Positions 20,051 to 32,874 of a stretch of 64,000 bases of DNA are shown piece by piece. The stretch covers positions 1,180,501 to 1,244,500 of the forward strand of contig OY848917.1 in NCBI GenBank assembly GCA_963693285.1, written 5' to 3'. Every line of letters starts with the position of its first letter. Within the stretch, counting starts at the first letter, position 1. Under the pieces are notes generated by a model. The model was not told the origin of the DNA, did not search any database, and saw only the letters and a list, made by a program, of their open reading frames with translations. The position numbers and the translations under genes were made by a program. Source of the DNA: Xestospongia muta (Eukaryota; Porifera; Demospongiae; Haplosclerida; Petrosiidae).

Positions 20051-20128
20051 GAACATGTCATCGATGTTAATTTCTTAAAATGGGAACATTGTAATGTATC
20101 ATTATTATCTTTTAATATATTAACTTGT

Positions 20129-20134
20129 AATAAA
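20129..20134 (+). terminator. Polyadenylation signal AATAAA of the hnRNP gene
   Basis: Canonical hexamer about 80 bases past the hnRNP stop codon, with no competing gene on the strand until 21656. Confidence 0.7.
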
Positions 20135-21655
20135 CAATAAGTTGTCATTGGGTATGGGTATATTTATAGACATAAAACTGAATGTTATGCTCAAGTGGGC
20201 AGTGCCGTTTTTAAATGTGAGACTGCTTTAATTCTCTTGGTCTGGACTTCTGTGGGAGAGTAAAGTAGTGTACCAAAAAACAATATGATGTTCTAGAGAG
20301 TAGGTTGCTGAGGCTGATATAAGGTAGCCAGTAATTTGGCCATTTCAATAGGTGATGTTGGCAAAATTGTTATTATTAAGTATGTGAGTATTGAAACCTA
20401 ATTTTTATCATTAAGGAGTTGTTAGCATTGTTCTTTGATCAGAATCATAGACATTTAATTCATATCTATCATCACTGTACAACTGGTTGTTTGATAATGG
20501 TTATATGAATTCAGTGTAGTAGTAGAATGAATGAGATTAGGGAAGGGCAATAGATTGCATTTAGACATAATTAATCATGAAGGTGGGTGTTCTATATGTC
20601 CCTCTTCTACAATTATTGGAGGGTGACTTGCCCCTTCCTGCTCCTACTTCATTGAGATTGTATGTAGTATACAAATGGAAAGTAAACATGATGCTGCTTT
20701 GATTAATGTACTATAGAATTGACTCTTATAACAAATAATTAGTAATAATTAATTGTTAATGATTTTATTAATTTTATATTCTTAGACAAAACAAGACTTT
20801 GGGACTATAAATGAGCTGTTACTGTGGATTCATATGTAAACAGTATAATTATGTTTACTTTCAGTTTGTATTAATGTATTTTGTTAATTGCTACATGTAA
20901 TGTGTTAAGCCATATTGAAAAATCAATGAGTCAGTTTTACAATGTGGTATTCAGTATATATTAAATGTTGTGTTGACTATAAAAGTGAGTCAATTCTACC
21001 ACACTACAGGAATTATGGTATACCACTTTATCTCCAACCATCACATTGGATATTATAGATGGATCAATTGGTTTGTGTCGTGTGCATATAGCACTTTTCA
21101 AGCAATTGATAAAAGGATTAATTATTGCTCTAAAAATCAACAATGGTACAAATATTATCCAGTTTTCATAATTATGTTTATGAAACATTTCAGTATCTCA
21201 TATTATAATTATCCAATAAAAGTTGATGATAGAGTAGAGTAGTTAAATCGTCCAATCCATTTTTACAGCTGTGTGCTATGTGAGTAGAAACTATCAATTG
21301 TATTACAACTATGTAAATCTTAAAACATTATTAATTTTGATATAGCAATAAACATACTTCGATTGATCTACCACAATTGTTTGCACATTTTACCATCAGC
21401 ATCTGAGTTGTGCACAAAGATTGTCTAGAGAAGAAATTAGCCATTAAATTCTCAGTACACTAGTGCACTGACATTGATGTCATGACATTCATGCTTAATT
21501 GATACTACATCAACTGATTAATTTATCGTATATAGTTCATTAGTGATTTTCTTTGACATGTGGGAAGGGCTTTATTCGACTATGAATATCATTAGTGGTT
21601 TGATTACACGAAAACAAGATACTTCCTTTCCCTTCAGCTCAAAGTATTTCTCGTA
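20135..21655. other. Intergenic stretch between hnRNP and adhesion GPCR
   Basis: No coding signal is supported; short ORFs on both strands near 20.96-21.24 kb overlap each other, are low in complexity and lack splice or family evidence. The promoter and any 5' UTR exon of the GPCR should lie in the right part. Confidence 0.6.
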
Positions 21656-24600
21656 ATGAAGTGTGTCGAGGTTGTAGTGTCGCTAGGTTTTCTTTTTAAT
21701 TTACTACAAACGCAAAGTAACTAGTTAACATAATGCTATTTAGAATGAACTGTCACATGTAATTGTTTATTGTATTATTAATATGCTTTCTCTTTTTTAG
21801 GTTATCCTGTGATAACACCATCGGGGCCAGTGGTGATACTGCAAGGAAATGATTTCTCAGCTCTATGTGAAGACTCAGGTGATGTTCTTTACTATGAATG
21901 GCTCACTGGTGATGGTGTTTCTCTATCTGGTCTACATCAAACACCACAACAGATAATTTTATCCAATGTAACACAATCAGACAGTGGAATGTACATATGT
22001 AACGTCACTTATATAAATTCAACATCGGTGATAGTGAGCACCTATGTATCAGTTGAAAGTGAGTAGAACATCACTAACAATACTCATGGTTATAAAGTCT
22101 TTATATACAAGTGTTTCCTGGATCTACCATTTTATGTCATTTCATTGTCATTATTTTTAATATTTATTATTGAAGTATGCCAGAGAGTCCTGTATTTAGT
22201 TTAGGTAACATGGTATTCTTGTAGGACCATTCGTTTCTTTTATTTATTTTATATGAGACAAGTGAAAGCAGCAATTAAAATTAGACCAAATAGTTATAAC
22301 TGCTGATGCATATGGCAACCACTTAAGATGGAGCCTTGAGCTTTAAAAGACCTATCTTCATTGTGCATGCAACTAAAATTAATGAAATAAAATATACAAA
22401 TATAAAAAAAATAAAAATCATCCTAAGATTATTTATGGCAGTCACTTTGATTGTAAAATTAACATTTTAAACAACTATTATAGGGCAATTTTTAAATTAA
22501 ATTTTGTGATGGTGTCATTATATGTATATAATGCATAAAATGTCACATCAATGTTTAGTCATTTTAGCAATGTGACTGGCTGTATTTCATATTGTTTGAA
22601 TCATGTGTTAACTACATAAATGGTTATATCTATTTCATATTATTTTATTCTATTGTTGTGTGTCACTTTCGACTAAGGAAATAAATAAAATTAACTTCCA
22701 TAAGGCAATTGCTGATGCAATAAGCAAAGCATGAAAGTAGTTATTCTTATTGTGAGTGTTTTAAATTTAAGATGACTGATAAAATAAGCTTCTGACATAC
22801 CTGAATAAAGAAACTTTGAGCAGCTACCTAGTGCCTGCCAATTCTCTAGCAAAAGTTCAGTCCCAACAATGATCTCACGAAAAATATTTTTAGACAGTTT
22901 TTACAACTACATCTTTTATGTTTCAAATAAATTGAACATGTTTCAATGTCCCTATAATAATATCTCTATGAAAATATAAGCTGTATCTGTTTTGTAATAT
23001 AAACAATAGTATATTAATATCTTATCTGTTGTATCCGCAATCATAACATCATAGTTTACGTGGTTAAAGAGCACAATGCATGATTACTTGAAATACTAAT
23101 GCTGCTCAGCTGCTAGAGTATTATGATCACACTGTATAATGAGTTAAAGAGTCTTGACCTGATATGGAAAATCACTTATGTGGGAGTAGTCTAAACTAAC
23201 AATTGCTCATACATTGTTGATATGAGGTTCTTTGTACTGGGTGTTTAATAAATTTAGATAATAGTCTTGGAATAAATTAAAACTCTTAAATTCTATGCAA
23301 ATTATACGTTCATTGTCCTTAAAATTTAACCAAAATTGGATTGTAGACGTCTAAAGTTGTAAGCAGAGAAATTATAACTTTTAACAAATTAAGCGACGCT
23401 AAACAAAACTATAATAAGAACTACAATCTATAATAAGTGAAGATTTGTAGAATGAGGATTATCAATAAACATAGTAAGAAACATAACAGGTAGCTTCAAT
23501 GTGTTGTCCTCTGTATAGAGTAATTTCAATTAGACCTTCAGTAACAACCACAACATGTAACTATGTCAACAAAACACCCACACTCTAGTATGCACCAGTA
23601 ATTATCTGTTCATCAATCAACTCAGTCATTCCACTATATATAAATAAGTGTATAATACTTGTAAGTATGTTTAAGTGAAATGCAATGTCATACTGTACAT
23701 GTCTCACCATAAAACATCCCTATTACACATCACATTGACTTCTTGAAGCCAGTTTTATAATACGGTACTTGTTAACTTGATTTACTACCCACCAGACCTT
23801 GTTGAATGGAAGTTAATTTTATTTAATTAACATCCATTCACTCACATTTCAGTCAAAAAAGCAGTGATAGTAGATGCACAGGTAAAGACCTAGATGATAA
23901 TTTATATATTTCAAAAGCACCCAACAATTCATCATGATCTTCTTTAGGTCCATTGATCACATGTTATAATAAACACAGCATATGCCTAAATCAACTATAC
24001 ACATGGCCTAAATAGTAGTATAGCCTAGGCAATAAACTATTATGGTCTCGCACACATATCTGTACTAACCTCAATGCATACAAACCTAATTTTAGGAAAT
24101 GAAACCTAGATCAGACAAAGATAAAGAGGGAAGAGTTGGGTCCATTTAAATGTTCATTTACCCACTATTATAAGTTTCCAAGAATAACTATCTAGCTCCG
24201 TCACATTGGTAATAGATTACTAATAAATAATTTACTACATCACCTGAAAGGCTGAAACTAAAACTTTTTTTAGCATTTCTAAGAGAATTATGCTTACTCA
24301 AGAATACATAATATCTTTACATCCCAACCAACGAGCTATATCCCATAGGAAATATTCCATAATGAACATGCTTACTCAAGAATACATAATATCTTTACAC
24401 CCCAACCAACGAGCTATATCCCATAGGAAATATTCCATAATAAACAGGACACGTGCAGTGCTCATTCACTTGTAGATGCTCCATTAATTAATTTTAAAAA
24501 ATTAATATTCATTGTATTGTACGTGCTATGATCAAAACTGTTACATATTCTGCTAAATTTTGTTATTTGTACCCTATATTCACTTTCTTATTACATATGG

Positions 24601-27306
24601 TCATTGTTTGTAGTATATTCTTGTTTTCTTTACTACATTAATTTATACACAAATTCCCCATACTAGAGTAATTAGTAGTAATGATGCAAGGCGGTAGTCA
24701 CTATGTTTACCATATATGTGCTTGTATTAGCAAATTAGAATATCTTTAGATGTTACATAATTACATTAGAACTCAGACACATACTCCAGTATAATCATGT
24801 TTTAAATTGATTAATGACACTGATCTAGGTCCCTAGATTATACTTGTTTATTGCTAAGCATAATTTCTGAGATAGAAATGATGTGTTTACATTAATCACA
24901 GACTTATAATAAATGGACTTTGCCACACCCCCTGTAACTATCAAGGCAATGATGCATATTTGTCTTGTGCATAGTGTACAGTTGCCATGGTAATACCACA
25001 GCTGTCTTAATGTGTAAATTTAGTTTAGATAAGAACAACACACTGTAGCTTGTCTGTGTGATTATTCTATTCTCTTTTATCTTGTATTATAGATGGATGG
25101 AATACTGATGCAAGCTCTCATGTCATTGCACTACCTCCTATACCATTTTTTGAACAAGTTACATTAGTTATTATAACTGAAGAAGATGATGACGTCAATT
25201 TTGTTATTAGAAATCGATCTGGAATCGTAACAAGTAATCTAGTAACAGCTGGCAACCAAACAAACATAACTATTGACAGAAGTCATTTCGTTTACAATAT
25301 AAGGGATAGAGACAAAGGTCTGATCATCTCCACTGAATCTTTCAGTAAAATATCAATGTATGTTGTTGTCAGTCATGTCGATGGTTTTTCAGCTGGTATC
25401 TATCAAAGCTTTCCAACATGGGGTTATCCAGTGAATGGCTACGTGTACTATGCTGTGACCTTAAATGATACCAATACATTAAAGTACCTACTGATTGTAT
25501 CTAATAATAACAATACTGTTATAACAATAACTCCTAGCGTTGATATTGTTATTCCACAAGACCTCAGCCCAACTGGTACAGACATTGTCGTAAAGCTTGG
25601 TACATTTATGACATTACGACTCCAATATTTGCAAACTCTATTAATTGATTCTTATGATGATTTATCTGGAACAAAAGTTGAGGCAAACAAGCCAATTGTT
25701 GTTCTTTCTGGCCATACATGTGCCAGAGGGACATCATATCAATTGTGGTCATGTAACACTGTTTACAGCCAAATTCCTCCAGTTGTTTCTTGGGGCATTT
25801 CATTTCTTGCAACATCGTTTATGGCTGAATCAGCTGGTTATGTTTTAAAACTTATCAACTCATATAATGACACTAGTATTAATGTTACATGCCAATCAAA
25901 CCAGACACATATCATTAAATCACTAGCAGAAGGCAGCCTTGAATCACAAGTGATCCCAGGTGCAAATATCTGCTACATTCACTCAAACAAACCAATTCTT
26001 GTCACTCAGTTTGCTATACAAAAGCAGATTTATCCAAATATCACCAGTTTATTAATTAACGTTGATGTAGCCATGTTGATTCTTCCTCCCATTCATCAAT
26101 ACTCCACTGATGTAGCTATACATTCAATTGCAACAAAATATTCTACAAATGTAATGAATGTAGTTGCTGTATCAAGAACTACATTTAATCCTGATAATAT
26201 ACAAATTAACAACAGATACAATGATCGTGAGTTTTGGACTGAAGTGAATTTGACCGAGGTTAATGCTCATATTTTGAGTGAACTGATCCTTTCTAGTGGT
26301 CAGCATTACATTGTCAGTTCTAATGACAATAACACCAAGTTATGTCCAGTAGTGTTTGGTTTAAATGTGTTTTTGACTTATGCTTATAATGGAAATCTGA
26401 GTATGCTTCCTTTTGGACGTCAATTAAGGTGAGTATGAAAGTTTGTAAGACATACCATGGAATAAATGTTCCCTAGGTCTTTAATATTGATGTGTTATGC
26501 CTTCACTTGTGACAGATTAATTATTATATTATGTATTTCTTTTGCATAGGTCATATAATAAAACTAATGCAAAAGATATGCGTCCAATTGTGGTGAAAGT
26601 GTTAGAAGGATATACTGCCGTTATTGATTGTATTGATCCTACCCAAAGCAACAATATCACAGAATTTAAATGGAAATTCAAGAATGTTAGAATACTTACA
26701 AACGAAAACAAGTACACCATATCTGACAAAGGTGTTTTAAGAGTTCAGAATGTACAATTAGATGACACAGGTTTGTATTGTTGCTTTGCTAATACTACAT
26801 ATGGCACAAAAGCAAAACAATTTGAACTAAAGATCCAAGGTAAGCTTTTCATTGATATACAATTGATATACATATATATATATTTGTGTCTGTGTGTGTG
26901 TGATATTATATCAATATCAATATATATATTGATATACTTTCCATTGTTATCTTAATTGTATATAGTGCCTCCAACGTTTGTTGTCACTCCACTCTCTGAG
27001 ATTAATTCTGACTATTTTGTCAATGTGACAATAAACTGCACTGCTACTGGCATTCCAAGACCAAATTTGACATGGACAAGAAATAATATAAGTATTGAGC
27101 GATTTCTACCATTTAATATTAGGGTACTTTATGGTTATGAGTCTGTTGGTGTAATTACAAGTCAACTCATTTTAACTGATGTAACTCGTTTTGAACATGC
27201 TGGTACATATGCTTGCAGTATTGACAATGACTTGGTGGAAAGAAGATCCCTTACATCAAACACATCGCTTAACGTTTACAGTAAGGTTTGGTCCATAATT
27301 TCATAA

Positions 27307-27342
<36 letters not shown>

Positions 27343-30300
27343 AGTTCCCCCCTTTATTTTGCAGAAATTTGGAAATTACACTGTTAATCAATTTAGTGAC
27401 TTAAGTCTTTCTTGTGTATTTGTTATATATGATCAACCTATTCCTCAAATTACATGGTCACGATTGACTTCAAAAGAGCTAGAAGAGGCACTTCAAAATA
27501 TAACTGGAAAAATAGAAATAGTGACTTATTGGAATAGTAGCCATATTGTTACCACAATGGAAGTAAGAAATGCACAAAAAGAAGATGAAGGAAAATATAA
27601 ATGCAGTGCCTCTTATGATTTACTCAATTACATTTCATCTAGTCTGTCTGTACAGTACAATGAAGCATTCGTAGTACTTCAAGGTTTGTTGCTTTTTAAA
27701 ATACCATAACAAATGTATCAATTCTTTCTGCATCAATGTTAATATTACTTTGACTATCAGTCAAAGTAGCATATATTTTAAAACTTGCTTAGTTACTACA
27801 CGTATCATATATATATGTATATTAATAACAATAGCCATGATTGTATGAATAATGTGTTTTATTCTTTCGACAGTTCCTCCAAACATAACATCACATTCAG
27901 ATGACTTATCAGTCAATCTCAATGACAATATTACCATTAGATTTTATATTATTGAAACATTCCCTAGTGTTCCAACATACAACATTACATGGCTCTTTAA
28001 ACCTCTGAGAGCATTTGAGTATATAAGTATCAAACAAAACAGTTTGTCTTCTGATCGGCTTTCTCTAACTATTACCAATGCTCAACTGAAACATAGAGGG
28101 CTGTACAAAATAATTGGAAATAATGTTGCTGGAAAGGGAGAAGCAATAGTACATCTAAATGTCAATTATGGTAAAGGATAAACAGTATTTTATATTTATA
28201 CTTTTCATATTTATAATAGTTGAGGCCAATTTGCTGGATACTACTAAGGCATCTAAAATGAAAAGAGTAGGAGAAAATGTAACACTTAACTGTTCTGCTG
28301 ATGGTCTACCGCAACCTGTGATTACATGGAAGAAAAATGGAAATCTTTTGGTCAACACTAATAGAATTACAATTACATCCAAACAAGAATACATTGATGC
28401 CTCTTATGAATTATTCCAAAATGTGTGGCGAGTTACAAGTCTACTTAGTATAAGAGATATAAAAGAGAGTGATACTGGGAACTATACCTGCAAAGCAAAC
28501 AACGAAGATAACATTGGTGCTTCTGCAACACAGAGACTGTTTCAACTTAAGACTCTAAAAAGTCAGTTAAGGATCATTATAATGTCCTTTATTTTCTGTG
28601 TTTTATACCTTTAGTTGGACCGATAGAATTTTGCAGAAAGACAAACTGCCTTAATGGTCAATGTCATAATTTGGATAATGGCATCTTATGTGAATGCTAC
28701 GAAGGTTACACAGGAATCAACTGTGATCTAAGTGAGAATTATTTTGAGATGAGGGATAAACATTTCATTATTTCTTTAATGCAGAGGTCATCACTACTGT
28801 CCCACCTGAAATTAAACAACCTCCACTTGATACTTCAGGAATTCTTTACTCTACAGTAAACCTGACTTGTAGAGCTGTTGGTTCTCCAATGCCTTCAATT
28901 TTGTGGTATAAGAATGATAATTTAATTCAAAATGGCAATAATGATCCTTCCGTTTTACTTTTCTCTGAATTGGAATTACACCATCGAGGATTCTATCACT
29001 GCCAAGCTAGAAGTATAATAAATGGAAAATTCTATTCTGTCAATTCATCAGTTGTTTTGCTAACTATTTCAAGTAGGCATGTTTATATAATTTCTTCAAT
29101 ACTTATTACATTGACATATAGATGTTGTACAGTATGAATCGAAGATACAACTTCCTCATAACTTTTATAACCTTAACGACAGTGTTCAGACAAAATTAGC
29201 TAAAGCAGTGAACTATATAAACCAAGTGAGATTACAATGCTAATAATACCTTCGTTTATAGTTTGTTGTAGGTTAATGAATTTTTATCAGATAAACATTT
29301 AGTGGAAAATGCCACCTTTTTCTCTATGTATATCAAAAAACAATTAAGGTATATTAATAGTGTTACAAAAAATACATTACTTCAATATGTTTTTTTTTGT
29401 TTAGTGTTATAGATGATCTTAATAACATTTCAATTGTTGTGACATTAATTACAGAAGAAAGTCCAAGTGAACATTTAAAGAACCTATTAAAAGAAGAGCT
29501 TATGAAACTATTAAGGTTTTCATTAATTGACATGAAGAGATTTGGTAAGAAAAACTTTAATTATAAATTGAGGTATCTGCTTTCCTTAGATGGTTGTACG
29601 GTTGAACCTACTATTATTCCTCCATACTCCAATGAAAGCAATCTTACCATTACTCTGATATGGCCTGAAACAAACATTGGGAGACATGCTCTTGTCAATT
29701 GTCCCTGTGGGAGTGAAATATCAGGAGATAAAGGACTAAATGCTACTCGTTTTTGTGGTGGGAACTTTGTTGATGGTGCACAGTGGTTAGAAGCAAATGT
29801 TGGTCCATGCAATTTCAGTAGCTTAGCTCGACAGATTTGTCAGCTGTTTAATGTGGGTAACATCTTAATTTGTGTTAAAATGAATGTTCAATTGTCATCT
29901 AGCTAACTGTTGAAACCAAACTGAATAAATTGGAACATTTCTCAAGTAAAAACACTAGACTAGGTTATGTTGAAGTCATTGTGACTGTGACTGTTCTATT
30001 AACAGCTGTTGAAGATCTGTCAGGCAATCTTACTGTAAGCTATGTAATCTAGAGATGCTACTAGCACATTTCTAATTACATTTTTATATTTTTCTTAGTT
30101 GACTGAGTCATTTTTGAAAGTAATTGATAATATTCTGGATGTTAATCAAACTATTGTGTTGGACAGTCAAGTTACATCAAATTCATCTGGAAAGTAGGTC
30201 AAACCATTTTTATAGCACAATTGATTTTTCTATAGGGCACTCGAAGCAATAGAAACAGTTGTGGAGAGAATTAACATTACTGATACCTCCAAACCAGTCA

Positions 30301-32507
30301 CAATTACTCTAAAATCATTTGCTGTTTCTATAAGACAAGTGGACATTAAACAATATAATCAGATTGGTCAATTGTTTAGTGCTACAGTTACAAATGACTC
30401 GATTCTAAATTTCAGCTCAGAACCTACTGAAGTATCTACTGCATCCATCTATCTACCTAGCAGCCTCTTTAATAGAGTATCAAATGTGTCTGACACTGCT
30501 AATATTACTCATAGTGTTTTTCTAACTGACTCACTGTTTCTATCAAGGAGTAGTAACATGAATTGTTTTAAAGTCAGTAGTCCCATTATCTCTGCCTCTG
30601 TTCTTGGAGAAGATATGCTTAGAGGACTTGATCCTCCAATAAATCTTACTTTCATTATAAATTCTGTAAGTTAAATTCTTTAATGATGATACTTACATTT
30701 ATTTTTAGGACATCAATGGCTCAGATCCACACTGCTCATTTTGGAACCAGTCATTAGATTGTGAGTTTATATTGAATGAATATGTTTATTGTGTTAATAA
30801 TAGCTGGATATGGATTGTGGTCAGACAAAGGTTGCTATGTAACTAATGAATTTGGTACAAATGTCATGTGTCAATGCAATCATCTTACTAGTTTTGCAAT
30901 ATTGTTGGTAAGTCTTATAACTATACATACTACAGTTGGCTGTGTGTAATTGCCAATAGTATCATAAATGTATATATCACTAAGGAAAGCCATTATAATT
31001 CAATTATGTTAACATAATCATCTTACAGGATGTATCACCCACTATCTCACCAACTGAATCAAGTGGACTTGCTTTGTTTTTGGATTCAGCTACTTATGCA
31101 GGCATTATTATCTCCATTATATGCTTAACAATAACGATTGTCTCTTACCTTGGAAACAAGTAAAATGCCAATAATTATAATACAGCCATTTTAGTTTATC
31201 TATACAGGAAATTACGTAACACTGAACATGGCAAACTTCTTATCGAATTTTGTTTTGCATTAATTGGTCTCTTTATAAGTTTTATTTTTGCTGTTCACAG
31301 TAGAGGTGTCACTGGTTTATGTGCTCTAGTGGCTGTCTTATTGCAATATTTCTTTCTAGTAACATTCATGTTTATGGCAGCAGAGGCAATTGATTTATAT
31401 ATCAACCTTGTCATTGTTTTGGGGAAAAAGATTGAACATTTCGTTTTAAAGGCTTCAATTTTGTCATGGGGTTAGTTCAATGAGATGTGTTTTAAAAATA
31501 ATATTATTTCTATTTTATGTCACAGTTACGCCTATTTTTATAGTCCTGTTTTGTTTTGCTCCCAATTATGAAAATTATTCAAGTGATCACTTGTAAGTAG
31601 CATCTTTATACTTATGTATGTAATTGTTTTTTTTTTATTCAGTTGTCGTGCATTCAATGCACCATATTACATCGGCATGGTTGTCCCCTTTCTACTTGTT
31701 TATATATTCAACTGGGTCATTTTTATCATTATCATTGCTTCCTTGATTCAAAATAATATTGTACAGTCGAAGGTCAAGGCTGATACTAAAATGAACAAAC
31801 GTTTCTTTAAGCAGCAGTTTCTAATAGCTGTGACATTATCTATACTATTTGGTTTAGGATGGGGTATTGGACTCTTAGCTACCCAAGACATTCATACAAA
31901 CAAGACTGTTCGGGATCTCTTTGCTGCATTATTTGTCTTGACAACTGCCTTTTATGGTGTGTTCGTTTTTATAGTTCGCTGTGTTCGTTCACAAGAAGTG
32001 AGAAACACATGGAAACGTTTGTTTTTTAGTGTCACTGGAAAACATATAAGTGAACTTACCTCTTCTATCACTTCTCATATCCAGCACAAATGGGATGTTG
32101 GTAGCCTTGAAAAGAAAACCACACTAACAGATGACCAATTCAGTAGTGAAGCAGGAAAATATGTGTCAACTCAAACACCTATAGCTATGGAAAACATTGT
32201 AGAGAAATATCCAACAGATTTGGTGTCAGAATCAAACGAAGCATCTTTGATTACATCTTTTCCTGATGATGATTGTCATGAGAAAAAAGAGGAATCAATG
32301 ATTGAGATCAGTATGGACGTAGATGAAATCTTACGTGATATACAATTAAAGAGAGTATCCCTCAGTGATGAAGCTGATAACATGTTTCTTGAGCTTGCTA
32401 TAGCAGCAGATACAGATACTGGAAATGAACAAGATCAACGAGAAGTACAGGAAGAAAAAATTTCATTTAAAGATCAAAGTCACGATTCTTTTATTGAAGA
32501 CAACTAG
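21656..32507 (+). CDS. Adhesion GPCR with Ig, IgGFc-binding, EGF, HRM and GAIN/GPS domains
   Basis: Large surface receptor, 23 exons, about 2121 residues. Exons: 21656-21716, 21801-22058, 25093-26428, 26550-26839, 26966-27280, 27345-27683, 27874-28170, 28220-28561, 28615-28731, 28785-29072, 29122-29225, 29272-29348, 29405-29544, 29590-29852, 29903-30034, 30099-30193, 30236-30665, 30709-30760, 30804-30907, 31029-31159, 31208-31470, 31526-31592, 31643-32507; all phases agree. Order: signal peptide 1-20; Ig 21-106; IgGFc-binding-type domain about 107-552 (EANKPIVVLSGHTCARGTSY; SNKPILVTQFA); five Ig 553-1079; EGF 1080-1118 (six Cys); Ig 1119-1214; linker; HRM-like region to about 1409; GAIN; GPS with CSFWN and cleavage site CNHL|TSF near 1673; 7TM about 1695-1940 with LLQYFFLVTFMFMAAEA in TM3; about 185-residue acidic tail. 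Family knowledge predicts autoproteolysis and tethered-agonist signalling. The ligand is unknown. Confidence 0.92.
22059..25092 (+). other. Long intron 2 of the adhesion GPCR
   Basis: At 3 kb this is far longer than the gene's other introns (44-190 bases). It separates the first Ig domain from the IgGFc-binding exon. No exon-like segment is supported inside it; a 78-bp tandem duplication lies at 24290-24444. Confidence 0.7.
24290..24444. repeat. About 78-bp tandem duplication
   Basis: Two near-identical copies of a unit starting atgcttactcaagaatacat, in intron 2 of the adhesion GPCR; it leaves an open plus-strand frame that is not otherwise gene-like. Confidence 0.9.
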
Positions 32508-32521
32508 CATTCTCTGTTAAG

Positions 32522-32835
32522 CTAGGGTGTGAGATTACTTAATATTTAACCTTTCCTTTAAGTATCAATATCCTTTGTGTAATACTTTCAAAGTCTGTGG
32601 TTAACTGTATCCATACTTTGTCATAAGGTGTGAGATTAATTAATGCTTAACCTTGCTTTAAATGTCAATGTCACATTTATAATACATTGAAAGGTCGTGA
32701 CTAATTGTGGGCATACTTTAGTCATGGGATGTGAGACTAGTTAACATTTAACAATCAATTGCTACATTAATCAAGCTATGTTACTTTAATAATATGCTCA
32801 CTGACTGTTATTAATTGTGGCCATACATTTGTTAT
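32522..32835. repeat. Diverged tandem repeat of about 102 bp, 3 copies, in the GPCR 3' UTR
   Basis: Each unit begins near ggtgtgagatta, contains a ttaacct core and ends with catacttt-gtcat. It begins about 15 bases after the GPCR stop, so it is probably transcribed as 3' UTR. Confidence 0.75.
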
Positions 32836-32868
32836 ATTTAGTATTTCATCAAATACTTCTCTCAGATT

Positions 32869-32874
32869 AATAAA
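32869..32874 (+). terminator. Candidate polyadenylation signal AATAAA of the adhesion GPCR
   Basis: First canonical hexamer after the 3' UTR repeat, about 360 bases past the stop. Another AATAAA-type sequence near 33238 is an alternative. Confidence 0.45.

Noticed and set aside
27359..27709. Acceptor at ttttgcag (27364) for the fourth Ig exon
   Set aside because: It breaks the reading phase. The acceptor at 27343-27344 after the (TC)n tract keeps phase 1 and restores the usual Pro-Pro start of the Ig domain.
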